64,000 nucleotides of DNA from Daphnia pulex (GCF_021134715.1 NC_060023.1:10602001-10666000), one strand, 5' to 3'; positions 13,225-23,597 are shown, counted from the first letter of the stretch. Numbers and translations are program-made. Notes: generated by a model from the sequence alone, not told the origin.

Positions 13225-14820
13225 ATGGGTTCTAAAAGGAAAGCTGATGATGTGACACCTGAATGTCAGGAACATAGTAATCCTGCTAAGAAAAGGAAGA
13301 ATGATGTTGAATCTCTTCTGCTTGAAGTTGAAAACCAGAATGTGGCTTTCTTGAAGTATTTTGTCGAACAAGTTACTGGCAACTTCCCGTTGAGTGAACA
13401 GTGGAGATTAGTATTCATTCCTGCCCTATCTGACACCACTATTTCAGACCAGATCTTTCATATCCTCAAGAAGAAGTACCCAGACATCAACCTCATGAAA
13501 AAAGAAGAGAAAACAAAAAATCCAGATTGTATGATTCTACCACAGGACGCTGATACAGAGCAGCTCATTGAAGTACTGGAGCTGGTCGGCGCTGCGTGTG
13601 TTTTTTATGGGAACGCTAAAGCTCGAAGATACGGCTGGAGCTGCTGGTATAAAGCCACGAATCTGCGAGAAGGCAATGCCATTCCGAAGTCTACTATTCT
13701 TCAATCTGAAAACCTAAAACTTGCTATGAGGAAAAAACTTGAATTCCAAACTGTTCAAGAACTGGAAGGATTGCTTCGGCAGAGGCGAACGCACTGGGCG
13801 ACTCAGGCAATCTTCACTTGTCTACGTATATCGAAGAAGTGTGACTGCTATCCGAATAGATTTTTTGCCTACAATTTGTTCAAATTCGCACTTCAAGGAT
13901 GGGGAGACCGGAACGTCCCTCGGCCCCGCGCTTTCACAACATCGCTCCACCTTTTCGAGATCTTTGGTAAAACAAAGTTTTTGGATCTACTTGTAAAGAA
14001 TGAAACTGACTTAGAAGATGTCGTACACTCAACGTTCACCGAATTCTTCAACACCCTGAGGGACCCAGTCAAGAATCAAACAGAACTGGCTGCAGTATTG
14101 ACATACGACAATTTGATGACTTCTCTGGTTTTCTCTTTCGTATACCAGGTGAAAGTTTACGATGACGCTCGAAATGATCAAATCAAAATCAAAGATTATA
14201 CGATCAAATCAAAAGCCGACAAGCTTGAAGAAATTTCACAGCTGATTCTTGTTATTCTCAAACTGCTGGTGTCAATTCCGAAATCGAAGAGTGAAAGCAA
14301 GCGATTGAAGAGTCAGCTAGAAGTATACATCAACATCTTTGAACTCAAGCGGGTATCTCTAAAACCGAACCTCTTGCTTAGAGTATGCACGTCGCACCAA
14401 GGAACACCCAACGAGTTCAAGCTTATCAAGTTGTTGCTGAAAGCAGGAGCGGATCCCAACGCTGTAGATCAACAACGCTGCAGCCCTCTTCATCTGCTGG
14501 CAAATAGTGAACATTTCTCCTCTCATATGTGGGACGATCCTTCGTATTCTACTCGTGCTGAAAACTTCACTTCGATCGTTCGACTTATCTTGCATGAAAG
14601 ATTTCATGACGAACAAGTTAATTTAAGTGGCCAATCAGCATTGGAGCGTATTCAAGCTCTTCTTTCGCGGTATCCAAATGCCGAATTAAGCCGACTGGTA
14701 GGCAATTTCTCGCAGGGTGTTCGTCCGTTATCTTGCATCGCAGCGAAAGAAGCTCGAAGGAATCAACTCCCCTGGGAATGTTTACCTGTGACGCTTCAGT
14801 CTATGGTTTTGCAGCACTAG
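13225..14820 (+). CDS. Fem-1-like ankyrin protein with C-terminal BC/VHL-box-like tail, single coding exon
   Basis: 531 aa. Residues 1-25 hold basic clusters (KRK, KKRK) that could be a nuclear signal. Residues of about 30-390 match nothing I recognise. Residues of about 394-430 form one clear ankyrin repeat (LLLKAGADPNAVD, then SPLHLLANS), followed by a degenerate one to about 475. The end, about 499-531, has PLSCIAAKEARRNQLPW and closes ..LP.TLQSMVLQH, resembling the VHL-box/elongin-BC tail of Fem-1 proteins (PL.CLAAR.., LP.TL..FV..H). Known Fem-1 proteins are CUL2 ubiquitin-ligase substrate receptors; that role here is inference, and the seven-ankyrin N-terminus of true Fem-1 is absent. 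The ATG at 13225 is the first in the long frame, after an acceptor before 13177. Confidence 0.8.
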   Translation: MGSKRKADDVTPECQEHSNPAKKRKNDVESLLLEVENQNVAFLKYFVEQVTGNFPLSEQWRLVFIPALSDTTISDQIFHILKKKYPDINLMKKEEKTKNPDCMILPQDADTEQLIEVLELVGAACVFYGNAKARRYGWSCWYKATNLREGNAIPKSTILQSENLKLAMRKKLEFQTVQELEGLLRQRRTHWATQAIFTCLRISKKCDCYPNRFFAYNLFKFALQGWGDRNVPRPRAFTTSLHLFEIFGKTKFLDLLVKNETDLEDVVHSTFTEFFNTLRDPVKNQTELAAVLTYDNLMTSLVFSFVYQVKVYDDARNDQIKIKDYTIKSKADKLEEISQLILVILKLLVSIPKSKSESKRLKSQLEVYINIFELKRVSLKPNLLLRVCTSHQGTPNEFKLIKLLLKAGADPNAVDQQRCSPLHLLANSEHFSSHMWDDPSYSTRAENFTSIVRLILHERFHDEQVNLSGQSALERIQALLSRYPNAELSRLVGNFSQGVRPLSCIAAKEARRNQLPWECLPVTLQSMVLQH

Positions 14821-14938
14821 TTCGTTTCGATACTGAATTAAATTGTTTTCCTTTTTGGCGTCTACACTAACTTCCGAAATTTGTCGTATTGTTACTTGTC
14901 TTTCGTTTGCATCGATTAACAACCTTTGCTTGTGGATG

Positions 14939-14944
14939 AATAAA
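14939..14944 (+). terminator. Poly(A) signal of the Fem-1-like gene
   Basis: AATAAA 119 nt downstream of the TAG at 14818-14820. Confidence 0.6.
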
Positions 14945-15494
14945 ACGAGTTAATAACTTATTATCTGATATTTTAGATCTATTTCTTGCATTTTGCACTT
15001 TCAATTTAACTATTTTCACAAATCTCTAAGTCGAAAATTACATGCCATGAAGAACCTATCAAATAATGGTATTACATAACAAGATTTCAGAAAAACCACT
15101 TACAAAAGTTAAATTCTGTTGTTTCACCAGGCGTCAGATTGATATTTAAGTTTTCAGAGTCTTGTCTTCAGGAGTTCAGGCAGGGGTATGGAAGAGGGTG
15201 TGGACTGTGGAGAGTCAGAGAAGAGAAAGTAGAGAAGAGCCTTAGTAGCGAAGGCATCAATATCTTGAATATTTACAACTCAGGGAAAAATTAACGTGAA
15301 CATTAATGCCTTAAAGAACACAGTAATTAAAAATAATTTTGGTAATATACCTTGCAACAGAAATTATTTTGCTTCAGAAGACATAGGTTGTGAGCTTGCA
15401 TTATTGGATTAGACCATTTCATTTCTATTGTCACGAGCACCTAGTTGGCCAGGTTATATGAGAACTGCTGAAAGCTGAAATTATCTGAAAACAT
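14945..15494. other. Intergenic spacer before the palindrome
   Basis: AT-rich, with no ORF or RNA gene recognised. It ends where sequence similarity to the far end of the palindrome begins. Confidence 0.5.
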
Positions 15495-15664
15495 TTAGTC
15501 AAGAATGCAGTAAGAATCATTAGCTAAAGATTGTGTAATCTATTACTTAAAAATAGTTAACTTATTATCCAATCTCCGTTGTTAACTTTTTAATTTGTTT
15601 TGAAATTTGAAATAACGAACGACGTGTCCTACTGTCATGTGATGTCTGTGCTTGATGTGACTGT

Positions 15665-16855
15665 GCAACAAATTTAAGATTTAAAAACTGATTACTAGAT
15701 GTCGCCAGTGTCGCCCTTGTTGTTCTTACCGTGAAACGAGGTGAAATCGGCTATAAGCATAGCCTACTTTATTATAGGAAGCCCAAAGGAAGGATATCTC
15801 TCGCGTGTTGGAAAAGTGAAGCCTACTTTGCTCACCTTTCCTCCGATTTCGCATCTTCCAAGTGGACCCAGGGGGGCCATCTGGTGAGCGAAATAATGAC
15901 ACGCCCTCCGAAATTTCGAATGTTATGGTTTGGGGGGAACCCTGTAATTTATGAACGCACCATTAATATGTTGCCGTGAGGGATTTCATGACAATGTTAC
16001 ATGGAACGGTGGACATTATTGTTTAGTGAATGGCCCTTCGTAGCCATTTAACAATCATATCGATAGAAACGTAAACAAATCCGTGTTTTCAAATATCGCC
16101 ACCAGACGATAAATTGGCTCCCGTGGGTCCACTTAGGGCGGAGCCAAATAAGAGGAAGGGAACCCAAATTGGCTTCCAAAAAAAGCCCAAACCGTTGGGC
16201 TTCCTATAATAAAGTAGGCTATGCTATAAGTGAAATGGCGAAACAAATTGGCAAATTGCTGATTTGCTGCTAATTTCTACTTCTATTCCTGTAATTTCAA
16301 ATACCGAATTTAACTTCATAAGTTCATATCTAATGTAGGTTCAGCTTGAGCTAGTTTTCTTATTTTTATGTTATTCTAACTTATTTCTTCAAATTCTAGA
16401 TCAGCATAGCCTACTGTCAGTCATTCCAACAAGTTGACTAGTAGCGCTGAGTCAATTTCCATCCATTAGATCCTCATGCTGTCAAAAGCCTAAAACTCAT
16501 GTTTGAAGCCCAGATATTGTGGAATACAAAATATGTATCGAGATAAGATATTTCCCCATGACTGACACTACCAGACCATTACAATTCAGATTTTCATAAA
16601 CATAGGTATATTCTTGCTTATGAACCATAGGATCTTTTCTGAATTTTGCAATTTTATGGCTGTTTTTACTTCGGTTTAGAAGGCAACCGGCAACCCAGCT
16701 TAGATCTTAGCTGGGTTGCCTTCTAAACCCAACCCGAGTTTGATATAGTTTCATTTCTTATAGGTAAATTTGTGTAAATTTGTAAATAACATAGATAATT
16801 TCCTTGTCCCATTGCTGCTTAGAGTAGTGACATGAAGAGTGTGAAGTGAATAACC
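15665..16855 (+). repeat. Outer copy of a nested repeat (family A)
   Basis: Apart from the inserted MITE, this stretch resembles 22505-23122 at the palindrome centre in the same orientation (shared landmarks: TAGATGTCGCCAGTGTCGCC-like start, CAGTCATTCCAACAAGTTGACT, GGTAAATTTGTGTAAATTTG). Mirror copies lie at about 21886-22487 and 28430-29130. Each palindrome arm is therefore itself bounded by inverted copies of A. Confidence 0.75.
15758..16223. mobile_element. MITE, 466 bp, in the left arm only
   Basis: Perfect terminal inverted repeats of about 28 bp (CATAGCCTACTTTATTATAG at the left end; the right end is its reverse complement). Flanked by CTATAAG at 15751-15757 and 16224-16230; an 8-bp reading GCTATAAG is also possible. 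The matching position in the right arm (about 29,040) is uninterrupted, giving a filled and an empty site. No transposase. A short internal ORF (to 15979) reads through the left terminal repeat and is not a gene. The 7-8 bp duplication would suit a hAT-type element; the family call is tentative. Confidence 0.85.
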
Positions 16856-17305
16856 TGCAATGTGTATGTACATGTACCAGATCTGTACATGAAAACATAG
16901 ATATATTATGTACATGAGTACAGATGCATAATTTAAATCCATATAGCCAATAATCATTTTATTCTTTCTAACAGATGCGCAAACACGAATGTTATGAATT
17001 TCGTTTTGGGGTCAATGGAGTTGGCGCTGGTTGCCGTTACTGGCCTTTTGCGACGTCTTGATATCAGTTTACAATAATAGCTCTGGACTCTAGGGAATCC
17101 AAACTCATATTCGAGGTAACCTTGCAGTCAACATAAGTGAGGAGTTCTTGATTCGTTAAAATTTTTGCATATCTTCGTTGTGATTCTTGCATGCAAGTCA
17201 ACCTGCAGAAAGGTCTGCCAGTTTGTCCAGACAGGATGTCCTTCTCGCTTGAAGGTCACGAGAAAATTACGTAAAACTGGCATGCGGTGGTGAAGAGGAT
17301 GGGTG

Positions 17306-17560
17306 AGAATGACACGTGTTTCATCATTATCAAAGCAGGTACAATAGCCGCAAGGGTAAGCTATTTGGTGTTCATTTTGATATTGGTTTTTTTTTTGTAG
17401 ACCCATCCCCAGCAACGTCTACCTAAAGAAGGAAAGGCCAGTTTGCATTTCAATCGAAGGTCATGGAGATAAAAAAAAAACGTTTCATGCAGTGGTGTAG
17501 AGGTTGGGTGAGAACGGGACGTTTTGCATCATTATCAAGAAGGTAAAATAACCGCAAGGC
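17306..17560 (+). repeat. Short imperfect tandem repeat
   Basis: A segment near 17306-17356 (GTGAGAATG..TTTCATCATTATCAA..AGCCGCAAGG) recurs near 17508-17560 (GTGAGAACG..TTTGCATCATTATCAA..ACCGCAAGG), offset about 203 bp. The copy in the right arm mirrors it at about 27761-28015. Confidence 0.5.
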
Positions 17561-17586
17561 TTAAGAGGAGGGGTGAGAAAAAGTCG

Positions 17587-17621
17587 TATAAAAGGCGAGA
17601 GAAAAGTCGACATGGATCAGT
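17587..17621 (+). promoter_or_regulatory. TATA/Inr core promoter of the left-arm pseudogene
   Basis: TATAAAA at 17587-17593 and an arthropod-type initiator TCAGT at 17617-17621, with the initiator A 32 nt from the first T of TATA, which is canonical spacing. A candidate leader follows, ending in ATGG and a donor at 17711. It reads toward the palindrome centre. Confidence 0.6.
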
Positions 17622-18389
17622 CGAGCGAGTATCTTCGACAAGGGAACAGCTGTAGTGTACTATTTGCCGTCAGCTGCATTCTTCATCGTACTATCAGTTC
17701 TCAACCATGGGTAAATTTTCTGTTGTTGTATGGAGTTATGTATCAATTTCTATTTTGTTTTCTCTTTGTTAACATGCCAGATAATGTTGCATATTATTTG
17801 TTAAATTATTTATTTTTTAGTCGTACATAAGGGCAAGGATTAGGCGAAAGAAATCAGTCGAGTGAGCATCTCCGGTACGGTAACAGCAACTGCAGTGCAC
17901 CATTTGTCACCAACTGCATTCTTCGTCGAATTGCTAGTCAAATCATGGGTAAAAATTTTACATAGAGTTGTGAATCGACTTATTATTTGTTAACATGTTG
18001 TAATGTTGTACTTATCATTTGTTATAATGTTCAAATAATTATTTGTCTAGCAAACTATGGCGTCGTGCTGCAGTTGTGTGTTGCATCGTTGATGGCTGGG
18101 TCGGCCACTGGTGTACCGATGTCTCCTGGGTATGGCGGCTAACAAATCGAAACGCCGCCACCTTACTACACAAGATACGGCTCGACCAGTTGCTACACCG
18201 AGGCCCCCAAGTACTGCACCAAGGCTCCAGATTATTATCCTACTACTTATGCTGCCCTGAGCTACTACACCGAATCCCCACAGTATTATTCTTCCCCGAG
18301 CTACAATACCAAAGGGTCGATTACTACACCGATGCTCCGAAGTACTACACCACCAAGACACCGGAGTACTGCACAACTACATATCATGG
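17598..18389 (+). pseudogene. Tyr/Thr-rich secreted repeat protein, decayed copy 1 (left arm)
   Basis: A leader exon ends ATG-G at 17710 before GTAAAT, and a second leader copy ends likewise at 17948. Exon 2 starts after TTTGTCTAG at 18051 and joins in phase to give a signal peptide (MANYGVVLQLCVASLMAG), then VPMSPGYGG and an in-frame TAA at 18140-18142. Beyond the stop the same frame runs through Tyr-rich units (CYTEAPKYC, DYYPTTYAALSYY, YYSSPSYNTKG), then shifts frame near 18310 to YYTDAPKYYTTKTPEYC. One nonsense codon and one frameshift make it a pseudogene of a secreted, probably cuticular or adhesive, structural protein; the role is inferred from composition only. Confidence 0.75.
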
Positions 18390-18454
18390 GTAAATATTCT
18401 GTTACTTAGAGTTTTAAATATTCCAATTGCTTTTATCTAAATTTTTTACTCTGA

Positions 18455-18915
18455 TCATTAAAAAAGAGAAAAGGCGAAAGAAAACCGTCGAGTGGTCATC
18501 TCCGACACGGCAACAGTAACTGCAGTGCCAAGGCTCAGTATTACACCACAAATTATGTTGCCCCGAGACTCTACCCCAAAGCGCCTGAGTGCTATACCGA
18601 GGGCACTAATTTCTACACCACCAAGGCACCGGAGTACTACACTGCAACATACCCTGCTCCAGATTATTACAACGAGGCTCCCCAACACTACACCACCAAG
18701 GCACTGCAGTACTACACCACTACATATCATGGTAAACATTCTGTTGTGTGGAGTTTTAATATGGCATTCCAATAAATATACTTTTCGTATGAAAGTAGAG
18801 GAAAGGTGAAAGAATTCAGCAGCCGAGTGAGCATCTCCGTTACAGCAACAGGAACTACCGTGCACTATTTGTCATCAACTTCATCCTTCGTCGCATTACA
18901 AGTTTTAAATAAAGG
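18455..18915 (+). pseudogene. Chimeric leader/repeat-exon fragments between the copies (left arm)
   Basis: A leader-like block (GCGAAAG..GTCGAGTGGTCATCTCCG) at about 18470-18525 runs directly into Tyr-rich repeat sequence to 18731, without the intron and signal exon. It then ends CATATCATGG + TAAACA like the other leader exons. Another leader copy occupies about 18795-18915, with its start region changed to AATAAAG. This looks like unequal exchange among tandem copies. Confidence 0.55.
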
Positions 18916-19020
18916 TAAAAATTTTTCCATAGAGTTTTGAATCAACTCTACTTTTTTCTATTTGTTAATATACCGGTTCCATAATTGATTATTAATGATA
19001 AAATTTATTAATTGTCAAGT

Positions 19021-19578
19021 AAACTTTGGCGTCGTGCTGCTGTTGGGCGTTATATCGTTGATGGATGGATCGACCACTGGTGTGCTGATTTCTCCTGGGT
19101 ATGGCGGGCGTGAATAATCCGTAGCAACCGGTTACTACACTGGGGCCTCCAAATACTACACCTCCAAGGCTCCAGAGTATTACACCACAACTTATGCTGC
19201 CCCAATGTTACTACGCAGATGCTCCGAAGTATTTTTCTTCCTCGAGCTTCACTACCTTCACCACGCCGCTTACTAATTAACAACGTCAACACCTACTTAC
19301 TATATGAAGGTCTCCAGTACTACGCCACAAAAGCTCCTGAGTATTAAACTTGAACCTACGATGTTCCAGCTAACTATAATAATGCTCCCATGTATTATTC
19401 TGTTCCCAGCTACTACACCGAGGACCTAACTTGTCACACCACTGAAGCGCCCAAGTATTGCGCTACAACCTACGTTTCTCCAGCTTACACCACGATGGCA
19501 GCGGAGTACTACACCACGATGGCAGCGGAGTACAACACCACAAGCTGCTTCCGCAACTTGCTACATGGAGGTTCCTAA
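19021..19578 (+). pseudogene. Tyr/Thr-rich secreted repeat protein, decayed copy 2 (left arm)
   Basis: Starts after GTCAAG at 19020 with a worn signal peptide (FGVVLLLGVISLMDG..), VLISPGYGG, then a stop. Remnants of YYTT units follow in several frames. The last part, from 19390, is open: PSYYTEDL, TTEAPKYCATTY, then two 8-residue units (Y/A)YTTMAAE and a Cys-containing end with stop TAA at 19576-19578. Confidence 0.7.
19483..19530 (+). repeat. 24-bp coding minisatellite, 2 units
   Basis: Unit encodes YYTTMAAE (first unit AYTTMAAE). Counterpart of the 15-unit array at 25479-25838. Confidence 0.9.
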
Positions 19579-20156
19579 ATGATAGAGCTGAAATTTTCAT
19601 TTGATTTTATTTCCATTTGTCGGTTGTCTTCACATTGGTCACTGAGTGAATTGTTGAATTTAAATGAGAAAATATAAATTCTAACGCGGGTAATTCTTTT
19701 GTAAGACTGTTGGTAGTAACTTCAAGCCTGTCGTCATTTGACAGGTGTCTATTGGTGTTTCTGCAAGGCCAGTGTTTCTTCACTTCTTCAAGGCCAGTAT
19801 CCTGCGCTGTGACATGTCTGTTTCATATTTTGGAGGTGACTATTGCCTTTATCTGCATTCGGACATGTTCTTGTGTTTTGACGATGTTACAAGGGTAGGT
19901 TACGAAAGGAGGTTGCAACTGTTGATTTGGGTAAGTCTTATAAGTAAAAGGCAAGTGGATGAATTTTGTATAAATGAAAGAATTTGAAGTTGAGAAAAAT
20001 ATATTGGAACAATTCCTAAACAAGACTTGATATTAATCAAAAGACAATGAACAAAAAATTTATAAAAAGAATTGTGTTATATTGTCCCACCTCCACCCAC
20101 AATTCCACCACATTTTAAAGTCACATACATACATACATACATACATACACTTAAGC
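19579..20156. other. Left arm, non-coding segment with tetranucleotide repeat
   Basis: Contains a (CATA)n run at about 20124-20149, mirrored at about 24861-24886. No gene is recognised; the short ORFs here are identical in the mirrored arm and have no known domain. Confidence 0.5.
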
Positions 20157-20424
20157 TAACCCGTTGGCTGCCACGCCATACAACCCGTAGGTTGCACTCT
20201 ACTACTCTACGCGCCACGTCTGAAGGATCCATGACCAAGTGGGACTTGCCATTGCTGACAAGTCCGTGCTGACAAGGGGGGGACTAAGGTGCATTGCCTG
20301 AAACAGGCTTGCCTTGCGGCAAATTTTGGGCTTGGCGACTCTCCGACCCCGCGGCTGTAAACCATGAGACCGAACAGCGCGGCCCGTGCATGGGAGAACA
20401 AAGGCGTGGCAGTCAACGGGTTAA
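20157..20424. mobile_element. piggyBac-like MITE (left arm)
   Basis: Inverted ends TTAACCCGTTGACTGCCACG (right end, reverse strand) and CTAACCCGTTGGCTGCCACG (left end). The TTAA is intact at the right and worn to CTAA at the left. Length 268 bp, no transposase. piggyBac elements use TTAA targets with ends starting CCC, which fits. Confidence 0.6.
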
Positions 20425-20752
20425 CTTACACTAACACAAACGAAATAATACCAACAATACGATGATCCACGTTGATGACAAGTCTCGGTGTCGTTCGCGA
20501 TTTCGTTCTCACCAGGAGCAGGGGCAACATCCGACGGAGACAGGTGACGACTGTTAAAGATGAGAAAATCCATCTTCTTGACGTCTCCTCTGCATTACCT
20601 GAATAAAGACAAAACAATTCTTATTAAGTGACATGCCAATAAAAGTTACATAATACATATAGGCACATTGATTTGGTTTTTTAGATCAAAGATTCAAAAA
20701 TGCAATTTTTTTAACTTAAAATCAAGCTTGCAATATTAAGAACTATACACAG

Positions 20753-21142
20753 AACAAAGCTCACTTGCTAGTCTAAAAAAAAAAAATTCCGGAAGTAGAC
20801 CGGAAGTAACCACAGCGCCTCAACCATTGAGCTGTCGTCAAATTAAACCACATATTCGTGATCTCCATGAAATTTGGGGTCGATTAGGTGTGATTTAAAC
20901 GAAATCCAAAATTTGGCCAAAATCGAGAATTTTCCTGAACTATAGTTCAGGAAAATTTTCGAAACCGGAAGTACGAAAACGTAAAAAATATAACATGAAC
21001 TTTACTTCAAATTTTACGAGGATCACGAATATGTGGTTCTTTTGCTCCTCAAATGAATATTTACTGAACTACAGACTGAAATGAGCAAACCGGAAGTAGA
21101 AAAAAAAGCGAAATATCGAAAATTTAACAAGTGAGCTTTGTT
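20753..21142. mobile_element. Short TIR element (left arm)
   Basis: 15-bp perfect terminal inverted repeats, AACAAAGCTCACTTG at 20753 and its complement ending at 21142. The interior contains several CCGGAAGTA motifs and a short palindrome around GAACTATAGTTC. No clear target duplication or ORF. MITE-like; family unknown. Confidence 0.5.
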
Positions 21143-21885
21143 GCTGGCATAGTAATCGTCAGTTATCACTAAATATTTCAAAAAAATAACTGCCGATAAA
21201 TGTTAAAAGACATGTGCAAAGTTTCTGAAACTGACTGTTTTGACAGCTGCAAATTTTCAAAAAGCCATCTAGCGTTGGAAAAAAGAAACTTCAATGTTAA
21301 ACTTCGTTGGCGCGTAAGAAAGGCCTGATTTTGGAAACTACTACACAGACAGAGTCTAACACTCTAACTCAACTAGACGATTGGTAGATAACCTAAGAAA
21401 ATAAGTCAAATGTCCGGTACCTGGGCATAATCCCGTGGTGAGTGACTGCAGGTGTGTAACAGAGGAAGGAAGCGATCACTGAAGTGGTCCAGAAACTCGC
21501 CAAGTCGCCAGTGAAGTACAACAAATTGTGTTTAGAAGCAGTGAAGCTAGATGAGCGTGCGTCGCGAAGATAAGGATGGATAAGAACGTTTATGGAAGTC
21601 CCTCTTCCGTCATGGACAAAGGTCAGCATTGGCACAGAATCTCCGTACCAGGACCACACGATTCCATAAAGAAACTGCGTGCTCTCTAAAATAAAATGTT
21701 TTACATTAATGAAATATTAAAAAGAATAAAGCATATTAATCTTTACCTTTAGAAGCACACTGCAATTTTCATGAAGAAAAACCGTAAAAATGGAATTCAC
21801 AGCAACCAACAGCATTACTCCACATGTTGAGATAAATTTCCTGATGCTCAAGTAAGTGTCATGAAGTATGGCAGTAGCATGGTGA

Positions 21886-22487
21886 TAGGTGGTTCACTTC
21901 ACAGTCTTCATGTCACTGAAACTCTAAGTGGAAATGGGACAAGGAAATTCTATAAGTTATTTACAAATTTACACAAATTTACCTATGAGAAATAAAACTG
22001 TACCTATCTCTTAGCTGGGTTGCCTTCTAAACAAAACTAAAAACAGCCATAACAACAAACATGCTGTTGCAGGGTACGCCACCAAAATTGTGAGATTCAG
22101 AATAGATCCTATGGAACAAGAATACCTATGTTACATGAAAATCTAAACTGTAATGGTCTGGTGGCAGTAATGGGGAAATACCTTAACTCGGCAGATTTGT
22201 ATTCCACTATATGTGTGCTTAAAACATGATTTTTAGACAGCATGACTGAGCGCTAAGTCAACTTGTTGGAATGACTGACAGTATGCATCTAATATTTGAA
22301 GAAATAAAATTATGCAGTATAAAAATTAGGAAACTAGGTAAAGATAAACCTACGTATGATACGAAGTTCAATTTGGTAATTGAAATCACAGGAATATAAG
22401 TATAAATTAGCAACCAATTTTCGCCACGTTTCACGACGTTACAACAACAAGGACGACAGTAGCGACATCTGGTAATGAGTTTTGAAT
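21886..22487 (-). repeat. Central copy of nested repeat A (left side)
   Basis: Reverse complement of 22505-23122, abutting the palindrome centre. Confidence 0.7.
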
Positions 22488-22504
22488 GCTAAAGCGACAA
22501 CATA

Positions 22505-23122
22505 GGATTCAAAACTTATTACCAGATGTCGCTAGTGTCGCCCATGTTGTTGTTCTTTCATGGTAAAACGAGGCGAAATGAGCGAAACAATTGGTTGCAA
22601 ATTTATACTTATATTCCTGTGATTTCAATTACCAAATTGAACTTCGTATCATATGTAGGTTTATCTTTACCTAGTTTCCTAATTTTTATACTGCATAATT
22701 TTATTTCTTCAAATATTAGATGCATACTGTCAGTCATTCCAACAAGTTGACTTAGCGCTCAGTCATGCTGTCCAAAAATCATGTTTTAAGCACACATATA
22801 GTGGAATACAAATCTGCCGAGTTAAGGTATTTCCCCATTACTGCTACCAGACCATTACAGTTTAGATTTTCATGTAACATAGGTATTCTTGTTCCATAGG
22901 ATCTATTCTGAATCTCACAATTTTGGTGGCGTACCCTGCAACAGCATGTTTGTTGTTATGGCTGTTTTTAGTTTTGTTTAGAAGGCAACCCAGCTAAGAG
23001 ATAGGTACAGTTTTATTTCTCATAGGTAAATTTGTGTAAATTTGTAAATAACTTATAGAATTTCCTTGTCCCATTTCCACTTAGAGTTTCAGTGACATGA
23101 AGACTGTGAAGTGAACCACCTA
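22505..23122 (+). repeat. Central copy of nested repeat A (right side)
   Basis: Paralogue of 15665-16855 without the MITE, about 80% alike by eye. Its near-identical mirror occupies about 21886-22487. Confidence 0.7.
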
Positions 23123-23322
23123 TCACCATGCTACTGCCATACTTCATGACACTTACTTGAGCATCAGGAAATTTATCTCAACATGTGGAGTAATGCTGTT
23201 GGTTGCTGTGAATTCCATTTTTACGGTTTTTCTTCATGAAAATTGCAGTGTGCTTCTAAAGGTAAAGATTAATATGCTTTATTCTTTTTAATATTTCATT
23301 AATGTAAAACATTTTATTTTAG

Positions 23323-23597
23323 AGAGCACGCAGTTTCTTTATGGAATCGTGTGGTCCTGGTACGGAGATTCTGTGCCAATGCTGACCTTTGTCCATGACG
23401 GAAGAGGGACTTCCATAAACGTTCTTATCCATCCTTATCTTCGCGACGCACGCTCATCTAGCTTCACTGCTTCTAAACACAATTTGTTGTACTTCACTGG
23501 CGACTTGGCGAGTTTCTGGACCACTTCAGTGATCGCTTCCTTCCTCTGTTACACACCTGCAGTCACTCACCACGGGATTATGCCCAGGTACCGGACA
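23323..23597 (+). other. Exon-like open segment of unknown nature (right arm; mirror at about 21411-21685, minus)
   Basis: Begins after a strong acceptor (CATTTTATTTTAG) and ends at CCCAG + GTACCG. An upstream donor-like AAAG + GTAAAG lies at about 23263. The frame open across it (88 codons from 23349) begins MWSWYGDSVPMLTF and is the same in both arms. I recognise no family; it may be an exon of a lost gene or of a non-coding RNA. Confidence 0.3.

Larger units (their letters stand above)
15495..22487 (+). repeat. Left arm of a giant palindrome
   Basis: Its reverse complement recurs at 22507-29286. From about 16,990 to about 22,415 the arms look about 99% identical: paired positions sum to 45008-45009 inside the minisatellite and 45321 outside it, so the only large offset is 312 bp. 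The outer 1.4 kb (15,495-16,950) is diverged to about 88-90% by eye, and the 70-80 bp next to the centre is also diverged. This arm carries a 466-bp MITE missing from the other. Pseudogenes of a Tyr/Thr-rich protein are the main recognisable cargo. Confidence 0.9.

Noticed and set aside
15731..15979. 82-codon frame at the left end of the MITE
   Set aside because: It reads from flanking sequence through the terminal repeat and is explained by the insertion.
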